A DNA stretch of 21,123 nucleotides from JAIYDJ01 sp031400505 (GTDB lineage Bacteria; Pseudomonadota; Alphaproteobacteria; Rhodobacterales; Rhodobacteraceae). The position numbers were made by a program, and so were the translations under genes. The notes below the pieces were generated by a model. The model was not told the DNA's origin. It searched no databases and was given only the letters and a program-made list of their open reading frames with translations. Below are positions 14,328 to 21,123 of this stretch, in pieces. The stretch is taken from contig JANNPZ010000017.1 of assembly GCA_031400505.1 (NCBI GenBank), positions 1 through 21,123 on the forward strand, in the 5' to 3' direction. Each line of letters opens with the position of its first letter. The stretch's first letter is position 1.

Positions 14328-15164
14328 ATGGCCACCCGTGTTCCCCTGACCCGCAGCATTGCCGCCCATGGCGTGTTGATCGCCTATACGCTGATCTCGC
14401 TGTTTCCGGTGTTCGTCGTCCTGATCAACAGCTTCAAGTCGCGCAAGGCGATCTTTGCCGATCCGCTTGCGGTGCCCACCGCCAGCACCTTCGATCTGAT
14501 CGGCTACACGACCGTGCTGAAACAGGGCGACTTCTTTCAGTACTTCCTGAACTCGATGACGGTCACGGTCCTGAGCCTGTTCTTCGTGCTGCTGTTTGGC
14601 GCGATGGCCGCCTTTGCGCTAAGTGAATACCGCTTCCGGGGCAACACGCTGACGGGGCTTTATCTGGCGCTTGGCATCATGATCCCGATCCGGTTGGGAA
14701 CCGTGGCGATCCTGCAGATCATGGTGGCATCGGGTCTTGTGAACACCCGTACGGCGCTGGTGCTGGTCTATACCGCTCAGGGCCTGCCTTTGGCGGTGTT
14801 CATCCTGTCGGAGTTCATGAAGCAGGTGTCCGACGATCTGAAGAACGCTGGGCGGATTGACGGTCTGTCAGAGTACCGGATCTTCTTTACCCTCGTCCTG
14901 CCGCTGGTGCGCCCGGCGATGGCCACGGTGGCGGTGTTTTCGATGATCCCGATCTGGAACGACCTCTGGTTCCCACTGATCCTTGCCCCCGCCGAAGAGG
15001 TCAAGACGCTGACGCTGGGTTCGCAGATTTTCATCGGCCAGTTCGTCACGAACTGGAACGCCGTGCTGGCGGCGCTGAGCCTCGCCATTGTGCCGGTGCT
15101 GGTGCTGTACCTGATCTTCTCACGCCAACTTATCCGTGGCATCACCGCTGGGGCCGTCAAATGA
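14328..15164 (+). CDS. Sugar ABC transporter permease (MalG-type)
   Basis: This 278-residue inner-membrane permease has six hydrophobic segments, the first at about 14-34 (HGVLIAYTLISLFPVFVVLI). The cytoplasmic EAA loop at 171-193 reads LKNAGRIDGLSEYRIFFTLV then LPL, with KNAG in place of the common EAA. AGGAGA precedes the ATG, 9 bases after the previous stop. The stop overlaps the oxidoreductase start as ATGA (15161-15164), so the oxidoreductase is translationally coupled to transport. It forms the second half of the channel. Confidence 0.93.
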   Translation: MATRVPLTRSIAAHGVLIAYTLISLFPVFVVLINSFKSRKAIFADPLAVPTASTFDLIGYTTVLKQGDFFQYFLNSMTVTVLSLFFVLLFGAMAAFALSEYRFRGNTLTGLYLALGIMIPIRLGTVAILQIMVASGLVNTRTALVLVYTAQGLPLAVFILSEFMKQVSDDLKNAGRIDGLSEYRIFFTLVLPLVRPAMATVAVFSMIPIWNDLWFPLILAPAEEVKTLTLGSQIFIGQFVTNWNAVLAALSLAIVPVLVLYLIFSRQLIRGITAGAVK

Positions 15165-16183
15165 TCCGGGTTCTGGTTGCGGGTCTTGGCAATATGGGCC
15201 GCAGTCATGCGCTGGCCTATCACAACAACCCGGCATTTCAGATCGTGGGCCTGGTGAACCGCTCGGTGCCCGATCTGCCGCAGGCGCTGCGCGGTTACGC
15301 GATTTCGGCCGATTTCCACGAGGCACTTGCACGGCTGAAACCGGATCTGGTCTGCATCGCCACCTATTCCGACAGCCACGCAGATTATGCCTGCGCCGCG
15401 ATGGCGGCTGGGGCGGATGTGTTCGTGGAAAAGCCGCTTGCCACAACCGCCGCCGACGCCCGCAGGGTGCAAGCGATGGCGCAAGAGACCGGCCGCCGTG
15501 TTGTCGTAGGCTACATCCTGCGGCACCATCCAAGCTGGATCCGCCTGATTGCCGAAGCGCGGGCGTTGGGCGGCCCCTATGTGTTCCGGTTGAACCTCAA
15601 TCAGCAGTCCTCGGGACCAACCTGGGAGGTTCACAAGGCCCTGATGCAGACCACGCCACCGATCGTGGACTGCGGCGTGCACTATGTCGATGTGATGTGC
15701 CAGATCACCGATGCAAAACCGGTCGAGGTTCGGGGCATGGGTCTGCGGTTGAGCCAGGAAATCGCGTCCGACATGTACAACTACGGGCATTTTCAGGTGC
15801 TGTTCGAGGACGGCTCTTTGGGTTGGTACGAGGCGGGTTGGGGCCCGATGATGTCGGACACCGCGTTTTTCGTGAAGGATGTGATCAGTCCGAATGGTGC
15901 CGTGTCGATAAGGATGCCGGAAACCGCGCGCTCGGATGATATTGATACCCATACCAAGACCTCGTTGCTGCGGGTGCACAAGGTGGCCGGCGGCGATACC
16001 GACATCTCGATGGCCGACGAACCCGGCCATCAGGACCTGTGCGACCGCGAACAGGCGTTCGTGGCCCGTGCCATCCTCGAAAAGCTTGATCTGACCCGCC
16101 ATGTGCAAGACGCCGTCCAGTCTCTCGCCATCTGCCTTGCGGCAGACGAAAGCGTGCGCTCCGGCTGCCCTGTGAAACTCTAG
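15161..16183 (+). CDS. Gfo/Idh/MocA-family NAD(P)-dependent oxidoreductase
   Basis: This 340-residue cytoplasmic protein has a Rossmann motif GLGNMG (residues 8-13). It has the family-typical EKPL with Lys91 (90-93), and a catalytic-type DCGVHYVD (Asp170, His174) in the C-terminal alpha/beta domain. Together these are the residues used for hydride transfer on sugars. The reaction and substrate are unknown. It sits between the second permease (4-bp overlap) and the ATPase, so it is made together with the transporter. Its substrate is therefore probably the imported sugar or its first product. Members include inositol and glucose dehydrogenases, sugar 3-dehydrogenases and NAD-dependent glycosidases (GH109). 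None of the classical MurNAc/GlcNAc steps needs this enzyme. Confidence 0.92.
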   Translation: MIRVLVAGLGNMGRSHALAYHNNPAFQIVGLVNRSVPDLPQALRGYAISADFHEALARLKPDLVCIATYSDSHADYACAAMAAGADVFVEKPLATTAADARRVQAMAQETGRRVVVGYILRHHPSWIRLIAEARALGGPYVFRLNLNQQSSGPTWEVHKALMQTTPPIVDCGVHYVDVMCQITDAKPVEVRGMGLRLSQEIASDMYNYGHFQVLFEDGSLGWYEAGWGPMMSDTAFFVKDVISPNGAVSIRMPETARSDDIDTHTKTSLLRVHKVAGGDTDISMADEPGHQDLCDREQAFVARAILEKLDLTRHVQDAVQSLAICLAADESVRSGCPVKL

Positions 16184-16192
16184 GAGGCCGCC

Positions 16193-17191
16193 ATGGGTGC
16201 GCTGACGCTTAAGAATGTGACCAAGTCCTTCGGGAGCACCGATGTGATCAAGGGCGTCGATCTTGACGTGCGCGATGGCGAATTCTGTGTGTTTGTCGGC
16301 CCCTCGGGCTGCGGCAAATCCACCTTGCTGCGAATGATCGCGGGACTTGAGGATTGCACCTCGGGCGACGTGATGATCGATGGCAAGCGGGTGAACGACG
16401 TGGCCCCGGCCAAGCGCGAACTGGCGATGGTTTTCCAGTCTTACGCGCTTTATCCGCATCTGACCGTGCGCGACAACATGGGCCTCGCGCTGAAACAGGC
16501 GGGGGTTTCCAAAGCCGACATCGGCAAGGCCACGGACCGTGCAGCAGGGATGCTGTCGCTGGAGCCGCTTCTGGACCGTCGGCCCGCCGAGCTTTCGGGG
16601 GGCCAGCGGCAGCGGGTCGCGATTGGCCGGGCCATCGTGCGTACGCCGAAGCTGTTCCTGTTCGACGAACCGCTGTCAAACCTCGACGCGGCGTTGCGTG
16701 TGGCCACCCGGATCGAGATCGCGCGCCTGCACCGCGATCTGGCCGCCACGATGATCTACGTGACCCATGATCAGGTCGAGGCAATGACACTGGCCGACCG
16801 GATCGTCGTCCTGCGCGCGGGAAAGGTCGAACAGGTCGGTGCCCCGATGGAGCTTTACAATGACCCGGCCAACACCTTTGTTGCGGGCTTCATCGGCTCG
16901 CCGCAGATGAACTTCCTGAAGGCGGGGGCACTCGGGATGCGCTCGCAAACCATGGGCGTGCGACCCGAACACATCTCGGTTGCGCGCGACGCCGGGCAGA
17001 TCGGGGGCACGGTTTCGCATGTCGAAAAACTGGGCGGTGAAACGCTGGTCTATGTCAACACGTCCGGGCAGGGCCTGCTGACCGTGCGCCTGTTCGGCGA
17101 GCACGGCTTTGCGGTGGATGAAGCGGTCTTCGTGACCCCCGACACGGCGCGCGCGTTTCATTTCGACGCGGCCGGGCTTCGGTTGCGCTAG
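16193..17191 (+). CDS. Sugar ABC transporter ATP-binding protein (UgpC/MsmK-type)
   Basis: This 332-residue ATPase energises the transporter at the cytoplasmic face. All motifs are intact: Walker A GPSGCGKST (36-44), Q-loop Gln82, signature LSGGQRQR (134-141), Walker B LFLFDEP with Glu159, D-loop SNLD (162-165) and switch His192 in VTHD. After residue 240 a shortened regulatory TOBE-type domain follows (GVRPEHISVA). Typical UgpC/MalK proteins have about 350-370 residues, so the C-domain is somewhat short. TAGGAGG overlaps the end of the preceding gene and serves as ribosome binding site. It is the last gene of the plus operon; no clear hairpin terminator follows before the insertion sequence. 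Confidence 0.94.
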   Translation: MGALTLKNVTKSFGSTDVIKGVDLDVRDGEFCVFVGPSGCGKSTLLRMIAGLEDCTSGDVMIDGKRVNDVAPAKRELAMVFQSYALYPHLTVRDNMGLALKQAGVSKADIGKATDRAAGMLSLEPLLDRRPAELSGGQRQRVAIGRAIVRTPKLFLFDEPLSNLDAALRVATRIEIARLHRDLAATMIYVTHDQVEAMTLADRIVVLRAGKVEQVGAPMELYNDPANTFVAGFIGSPQMNFLKAGALGMRSQTMGVRPEHISVARDAGQIGGTVSHVEKLGGETLVYVNTSGQGLLTVRLFGEHGFAVDEAVFVTPDTARAFHFDAAGLRLR

Positions 17192-17377
17192 ATTTCTATT
17201 GGCGACGAACCTGGCCGCCAGCATTCGGCGCTGGCGTTTGACCTCTGCGGCAGTGGTGGATTCGACCGCCGAACAGCGATCCGCAGGCTGGGTCTGCTGG
17301 CGCGTCAACGCGGCGGGCTTGGGTGGTTGGACTTTCTCACGCGGATTTCGCTGATGACACTGAAGGCGACCGGGACG
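17192..17377. other. Short unassigned stretch before the IS6-type element
   Basis: This stretch lies between the ATPase stop and the insertion-sequence end at 17378. Frames are open on both strands but none resembles a known protein. It may be the remnant of a gene cut by the insertion. No promoter or terminator is evident. Confidence 0.3.
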
Positions 17378-18194
17378 GGCGGTGTTGTCAGAAGAAAGTT
17401 GGTTGATCCGAGCCGGGCGCCGATTTGGCCTGCGGGGATGACGAAACGCTGCCCATTCCGCTACTTCAAGACCAGTCGCGAGATCATCCGCTTGGCGGTG
17501 ATGATGTACATTCGGTTCCCGCTTTCGCTCCGCAATGTGGAGGACCTGCTCCACGAACGCGGCATCGACATCTGCCACGAGACCGTCCGGATCTGATGGC
17601 AGCGCTTCGGTCCGATGTTTGCCACTGAGCTCCGCAAGCGCCCTGTCGAGGGGATGCGATCGAGCAACTGGCGTTGGCATCTTGACGAGATTTTCGTGAA
17701 GGTTAACGGTGAGAGGCACTACCTCTGGCGTGCTGTCGATCATGAAGGCGACGTGCTCGAGAGCTTCGTGACAAAGAAACGGGACAAGAAGGCAGCATTG
17801 AAAATCTTCAGGAAATCAATGAAGCGCCGCGGTTGCCCGCAAATCCTGGTGACCGACAGGCTGCGGTCCTAGGGGGCCGCGCTGAAAGAGATTGGCCCGG
17901 CGAACCGGCAGGAGACCGGCCGCTGGATGAACAACCGCGCAGAGAACTCCCACCTGCCGTTCCGACGACGCGAACGGGCGATGCAACGCTTTGGGCGGGT
18001 GCGAACGCCACAGAAGTTTGCCTCCGTCCACGCCTCAATCCACAACCATTTCAACGCGGAGCGCCATTTCTACACACGACAGAATTTCAAGCGCAACCGC
18101 ACCGCTGCTCTCGCCGAGTGGCGTCAACTCTGTGCAGCCTGACATGAGCGGGTTTGGCTAAACGGAGACTGGTTCGCATTTGTCTGACACCGCC
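17378..18194 (+). mobile_element. IS6-family insertion sequence (degenerate)
   Basis: The element is about 817 bp, normal for the IS6/IS26 family. The ends are imperfect inverted repeats: GGCGGTGTTGTCAGA at 17378 and, read inward from the right, GGCGGTGTCAGACAAA from 18194. The transposase gene inside fills most of the length. The 8 bases outside each end (CCGGGACG and AATGCGGT) are different, so no target duplication remains. This is common for IS6 elements after cointegrate recombination. Both stops in the transposase make this copy immobile unless helped in trans. Confidence 0.8.
17438..18142 (+). pseudogene. IS6-family transposase with two in-frame stops
   Basis: From MTKRCPFRYFKTSREIIRLA to RTAALAEWRQLCAA, 234 codons keep the IS6 transposase pattern. 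The DDE residues are seen in WHLDEIFVKVNGERHYLWRA (first D), a second Asp in AVDHEG or VTD, and NRAENSHLPFRRRERAM (E). Two stops interrupt the frame. TGA at 17594-17596 stands where a Trp codon is expected after ETVRI. TAG at 17870-17872 stands where Tyr is expected, in DRLRS-stop-GAALK. The rest of the frame is undamaged, so the decay is recent. It lies wholly within the element at 17378-18194. Confidence 0.88.
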
Positions 18195-18337
18195 AATGCG
18201 GTGGATGAAAGGAAGATCCACATCGTCAAAAAGACGACGATGGCTTTGCCGCAGCGCCGTTCAAACGGCGGCTTTGGGGCACACCGCCTTTCCGCACCGA
18301 CTGAGTGTGACAGGTGACAGACAGCTCTGGGCCGACC

Positions 18338-18682
18338 TTACTCAGTGATGTCGTCCAACGAGATGCTCAGCGAGTTCGCCAAGGCACGCAGGGTTGCAAC
18401 TGACCCCTGTTTGCGGCCAGTCTCGATCTCTGCGACGGTAACCCGATTGACACCGGCCTGTTTGGCAAGGGCTGCTTGGGTCAAACCACGCAGGTCGCGG
18501 TAAACGCGCAGGGCGCTTTCCCCGTTGAGCAGGCGGTTCACATAGTCGGTCGGGATCAACTCATCCTGGCCAGACTTGAGACCTGCAGCAGCACGATCGT
18601 AGGCTTGCAGGTCTGCGAGATCCTCCGCAGCCGCCCGCAGTCGGTCGTATTCATCGCGTGGGATCGTCACCATCTCGTTCAT
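18338..18682 (-). CDS. HTH (XRE-type) antitoxin
   Basis: This 114-residue protein starts MNEMVTIPRDEYDRLRAAAE. Its N-terminal helical region resembles antitoxin dimerisation segments. It is followed by a Cro/CI-type HTH at about 60-112 (YRDLRGLTQAALAKQAGVNR, then VTVAEIETGRKQGSVATLRALANSLSI). It should neutralise the RelE-type toxin encoded just upstream and bind the shared promoter. The ATG at 18682 was chosen because GAGAGGG lies seven bases before it. An alternative ATG at 18697 overlaps the toxin stop as ATGA and would add five residues. Toxin-first order is as in HigBA-type systems. Confidence 0.85.
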   Translation of the reverse strand: MNEMVTIPRDEYDRLRAAAEDLADLQAYDRAAAGLKSGQDELIPTDYVNRLLNGESALRVYRDLRGLTQAALAKQAGVNRVTVAEIETGRKQGSVATLRALANSLSISLDDITE

Positions 18683-18693
18683 GTCTCGCCCTC

Positions 18694-18945
18694 TCATTCA
18701 TAAATGCCGCCACGAGGTCCGATATCCAGAACGGCCAGGACATTGCCCTGATCATCCAGGATCACCCTCCAGTCACCGACCTGTAATCTCACACCTTCTC
18801 GCCCCTTCAGCGCTTTCACGTTGTTGGCCTGCGAGGCCGGGTCGTGGGCGTAGGCCTCGATCTTGGATCGGATCAGCGAAGCCGTGTTTGCAGGCATCCG
18901 GCGCAAGGCCCGGATGGCGGTCCTCGTATAGCTGATCTGCTTCAT
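18694..18945 (-). CDS. RelE/ParE-family toxin
   Basis: This 83-residue basic protein starts MKQISYTRTAIRALRRMPAN and follows the RelE fold. It has an N-terminal helix pair with KIEAYAHDPA, then a strand region VKALKGREGVRLQVGDWRVI, and a C-terminal VLDIGPRGGIYE. Arg54, Arg60 and Arg78 sit where RelE toxins use basic residues for ribosome-dependent mRNA cleavage. It is followed at once by the HTH antitoxin gene. Its start lies three bases from a perfect palindrome that probably serves as operator. Inhibition of translation is the expected activity; a gyrase-poisoning ParE role is less likely from the sequence but not excluded. Confidence 0.88.
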   Translation of the reverse strand: MKQISYTRTAIRALRRMPANTASLIRSKIEAYAHDPASQANNVKALKGREGVRLQVGDWRVILDDQGNVLAVLDIGPRGGIYE

Positions 18946-18947
18946 GA

Positions 18948-18980
18948 TGTAGCGCTATGCTACACGGCAAGCTATGTCAA
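18948..18980 (-). promoter_or_regulatory. Toxin-antitoxin promoter and palindromic operator
   Basis: A perfect palindrome TGTAGC-GCTAT-GCTACA (18948-18964) lies three bases before the toxin start codon. On the minus strand a consensus TTGACA (18980-18975) stands 17 bases before TAGCGC, which overlaps the palindrome and would serve as a weak -10. Binding of the HTH antitoxin here would block the promoter, giving the usual autoregulation. Confidence 0.65.
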
Positions 18981-19038
18981 GAACGATGTCGCCCACGGCT
19001 ACATGCGCGGCCAGCGACAGCTCACGGGCCGCGCAACT

Positions 19039-19671
19039 CTACAGATGAATGCCCTCGGACAATGACAGCGCGTCATCCAGATCAACACCGAGATACCGAA
19101 CGGTAGAGTCCATCTTCGTGTGGCCCAGCAACAACTGAACCGCCCTGAGGTTGCCTGTCTTCTTGTAAATCTGCGCGACCTTGGTGCGACGCATCAAATG
19201 CGTGCCGTAGGCACTGGGTTCCAGCCCGATCGACAGAACCTAATCCCGCATGATACCCGCATACTGTCGTGTTGACATGTGAGGACTGGAATGCACCCGG
19301 CTAGGCCAGAGGAACTCGCACCCGAGCATCTCAGGGTCGCGAATCCACCGCTCCACGGACAGGCGCGTGGTCTCCGTAATCTCGAACCTGACGGGTTTGC
19401 CGGTCTTGCTTTGTGTCACAGAGGCCCGATCCTTGACCCGACCGGCGGCGTAGACGTCGTTGACCTTGAGACGGACAAGGTCGCAGCCCCGCAACTTGCA
19501 GTCGATGGCCATACTAAACAGCGCGAGGTCGCGCCTGTTGTCCGCCATTTCGAGCCGGACACGGATAGACCAGACATGCTTCGGAAGAAGCGGTCGTTTC
19601 TGACCGACAATCCGTCCCTTGTTCCAAGGCGGGCGAACACTGTGAATCACAGGCAGATTTTCGATGGACAC
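19039..19671 (-). pseudogene. Small tyrosine recombinase with amber codon
   Basis: The frame starts at a GTG (19671, SIENLPVIHSVRPPWNKG) and shows the short integrase type of about 205-210 residues. Landmarks are SMAIDCKLRGCDLVRLKVND (first catalytic Arg), KTGKPVRFEITE, then YGTHLMRRTKVAQIYKKTGN and LLGHTKMDSTVRYLGV with the final Tyr. A TAG at 19240-19242 follows GIMRD, where relatives have Trp, and removes the last 67 codons including the HxxR, His and Tyr residues. Everything after the stop is still in frame, so a single recent G-to-A change explains it. ATG starts further upstream lie outside the family match. Confidence 0.85.
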
Positions 19672-20099
19672 GGTTTTTCTCTCATCCACCTCGCCCACCT
19701 CGTCCTCGGGTTGCCCGACGAGACGGAGGATAGCACTTCTCCAGCAGACCAGATCAGCTGAGTTGAACTGGAGAGGGCGGGAAGCGGACGGTTGCAGAAG
19801 CCGAAGGCCGCAAGCGACACCTTGGGGAAACGGTCGCTCCAGTGTTGTTGCACTGTCAACGACCCAGCCGCGCGCATTGTCGCGAGAAGCCCTTTTCTGA
19901 CGTCTACCATTCACCCGACGATCGCAAGGTCGCGCACTCGGCATTCCGCGCTAGAAAGGAATGGGCTTCCTTTCCCTTCGCAGGTCCTTGGTGGCGTCGG
20001 AGGACTACCCGCGCCCAGTCTTCATGATAGAATGCCGTAGGAGTTCTCGTCTGAAGTGGCGGCGCTTGCACTGTGCTTCGGGCCTAGCAGAAGAAGGCA
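19672..20099. other. Gene-free stretch between recombinase and membrane protein
   Basis: This is 428 bp in which I see no convincing gene. Short frames exist on both strands but none resembles a known protein. Base composition drifts towards AT near 20010-20100. This may hold the promoter of the next gene; the only candidate I see is an AT-rich run around 20020-20035 (TTCATGATAGAATG). Confidence 0.3.
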
Positions 20100-20840
20100 A
20101 TGTCGGCGTCACCGGAGAATACTGCACATTCCGTTCAAAGTATAACCGAGCAAACCCGAAGGTTCTTTGAGCCACAACTCGAGAAATTACTGCTTGGCAA
20201 GGAGCAAATCGATGCTCAGACTCTAGAGGAACTGTACAGCTCGCTGGAGAGGATTAACGACGCAATCAAGAATCCCGATCAGTTTGGCGTGCTTCGCGTT
20301 GCTGTTATGGCGGACGGTACAATTTTTATAGTCAAGGCATTAATGGAGTTAATAATAACCGTAGGAGTGATTCCAATTCTGCTTGAGCGCAAGCAAAGGG
20401 TTCTGAGCAGAATACGATTGATTGAGGGTGATAGGAAGATAACTAACATTAGGGATGCCCTCGACGAGGTATCAGACCCAGAAGTCAAGCTTAAGCTCGA
20501 GAATGAATTGAATGCACTCAAAGAGCAGTCCAGGCGCTTTCAGCGGCAGAGTGAGCAGGTCCAGGAAGCCAGTGCTGAGGAAAGGCTTCGGACCGAAGTA
20601 GGTTTGGCAAAGCTGCGCACAGAATTGTTCGAAAGGAACTCAAAAGTTTGGCGGGAGAATCTCGGAAAGGAGTCGGTATCGACAACGCTCGAAGGTCTAC
20701 TTATCATTGTTATTGTTCTTTCCCAGATCGCCGCATTTTTCTTTGACAAGGATTTCCCAGATATTCTCAACAACACCTTGCTTATTGTTCTCGGATACTT
20801 TTTTGGATTAAGCGTGGTAAGAGCGAAGTCGGATCCGTAG
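20100..20840 (+). CDS. Membrane-anchored coiled-coil protein, unknown function
   Basis: I do not recognise this 246-residue protein. It starts MSASPENTAHSVQSITEQTR. A hydrophobic segment lies at about 73-95 (GTIFIVKALMELIITVGVIP). It is followed by a long charged helix, probably coiled coil, at about 96-190 (KQRVLSRIRLIEGDRKI, EVKLKLENELNALKEQ, RLRTEVGLAKLRTELFER). The C-terminus has a transmembrane hairpin at about 197-215 and 223-240 (LLIIVIVLSQIAAFFFD and NTLLIVLGYFFGLSVV). No signal peptide is apparent. Codon use is visibly AT-richer than in the amino-sugar cluster, a sign of horizontal transfer. GAAGAAGG lies very close to the ATG. It stands alone between recombinase and transposase remnants, like many cargo or defence genes, but nothing shows its function. 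Confidence 0.75.
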   Translation: MSASPENTAHSVQSITEQTRRFFEPQLEKLLLGKEQIDAQTLEELYSSLERINDAIKNPDQFGVLRVAVMADGTIFIVKALMELIITVGVIPILLERKQRVLSRIRLIEGDRKITNIRDALDEVSDPEVKLKLENELNALKEQSRRFQRQSEQVQEASAEERLRTEVGLAKLRTELFERNSKVWRENLGKESVSTTLEGLLIIVIVLSQIAAFFFDKDFPDILNNTLLIVLGYFFGLSVVRAKSDP

Positions 20841-21058
20841 GATAATCCGAATCTAGGTGGGTGTGGCCAAACGGACCCTCGTCCTGGCTGCGCCCGTTTT
20901 GTCCCCGTGGCTGACGCTCCCCGTCGCCCTCGCAGCGGCAAGTTCGGGTGTCCGGTTTCGGAAAGCCAATCTTCGGAGCATTCCCCCTCAGTCAGAACAG
21001 TTGTCGCCTGCACTACTTTTGAAAGTATACCCTGAGGCGGGCGGGACAGGATGACGGG
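20841..21058. other. Spacer before the right-edge insertion sequence
   Basis: There is no gene that I can support. The 3' part (about 21000-21058) is probably the left end of the IS3-type element whose orfA starts at 21059; its terminal repeat cannot be fixed without the other end. Confidence 0.3.
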
Positions 21059-21123
21059 TTGGCGTATTCACCGGAGAGGAAGGCAGCGGTTCTGACGAAG
21101 ATGCTGCCGCCGAACAACATGCC
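21059..21123 (+). CDS. IS3-type transposase OrfA, partial (runs off right edge)
   Basis: The last codons read (TTG start) AYSPERKAAVLTKMLPPNNM, which matches the beginning of HTH-type OrfA proteins of IS3-family elements. These typically begin YSxERKAAVxxKMLPPxN and continue with a helix-turn-helix. A TTG start is proposed because no in-frame ATG fits the match and AGGATG precedes it at suitable distance. Only about 21 residues are in the window, so intactness is unknown. Confidence 0.65.
   Translation, partial: MAYSPERKAAVLTKMLPPNNM

Noticed and set aside
14777..16459. 560-codon open frame on minus opposite the permease, oxidoreductase and ATPase genes
   Set aside because: It spans three convincing plus-strand genes and their junctions and shows no domain. 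It is a high-GC shadow.
17192..17377. A gene encoded on plus (SIGDEPGRQHSALAFDLCGS...) after the ATPase
   Set aside because: The frame is open and GC-rich but resembles no family, has no start with ribosome binding site, and is cut by the insertion-sequence end. It is left as unassigned.
16676..17743. 355-codon open frame on minus across the ATPase 3' end and the IS6 5' end
   Set aside because: It runs from the antisense of an insertion sequence into the antisense of the ATPase; no protein family matches.
1..21123. CRISPR array or tRNA/rRNA gene
   Set aside because: I found no regularly spaced repeats of CRISPR size, no GGTTCGAATCC-type tRNA arm with matching stem, and no rRNA-like stretch on either strand by eye.

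Overview
The window looks like a chromosome or large-plasmid segment of a high-GC alphaproteobacterium, most likely of the Rhodobacteraceae (Paracoccus/Rhodobacter type). The reasons are codon use, the operon style (ATGA and GTGA overlaps), the kinds of transposase and integrase remnants, and the two-component permease plus UgpC-like ATPase sugar transporter. The genus is an inference.

Region 1 (1-2815) is the control and replication-like end of an integrated element. It holds a minus-strand run of an AlpA-type wHTH protein, a 64-aa small protein, a rep-like HTH protein and a DUF6362-like protein. After a minus-strand terminator comes a second HTH protein cut by the left edge. A 342-bp spacer with a 30-bp inverted repeat and short tandem repeats separates this run from the integrase, which is read on plus.

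Region 2 (2815-7185) is a scrambled scar. A DUF4102-type integrase survives only as its N-terminus (2815-3029) and C-terminus (about 6342-6569). Between the two pieces lie an IS3 transposase 3' fragment and decayed catabolic genes on minus: a truncated RraA-like gene, an intact-looking alpha/beta hydrolase, a MetE-like pseudogene with a nonsense codon and a frameshift, and an unidentified gene tail. A plus-strand ester-cyclase fragment follows. After the integrase C-terminus is a truncated IS91-family transposase.

Region 3 (7186-17191) is the intact functional core, a divergent peptidoglycan amino-sugar cluster. On minus are a BadF-type kinase, a GntR regulator, a SIS-domain deaminase (NagB-II type) and NagA. 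On plus are a MurQ etherase, a periplasmic binding protein, two permeases, a Gfo/Idh/MocA oxidoreductase and the ABC ATPase. The 155-bp divergent promoter carries two inverted copies of a 20-bp operator-like sequence, each covering a TATTAT -10-like hexamer. Together the genes can be read as import by an ABC transporter, 6-phosphorylation by the kinase, removal of lactate from MurNAc-6-P by MurQ, deacetylation by NagA and deamination to fructose-6-P by the SIS enzyme. This would be a non-PTS route for MurNAc/GlcNAc, with one oxidoreductase whose step is not explained.

Region 4 (17192-21123) is accessory again. It contains an IS6-family element with two in-frame stops, a RelE-type toxin and HTH antitoxin pair with a palindromic operator, a small tyrosine recombinase broken by one amber codon, an AT-richer gene for a membrane-anchored coiled-coil protein that I do not recognise, and the 5' end of an IS3-type orfA running off the right edge.
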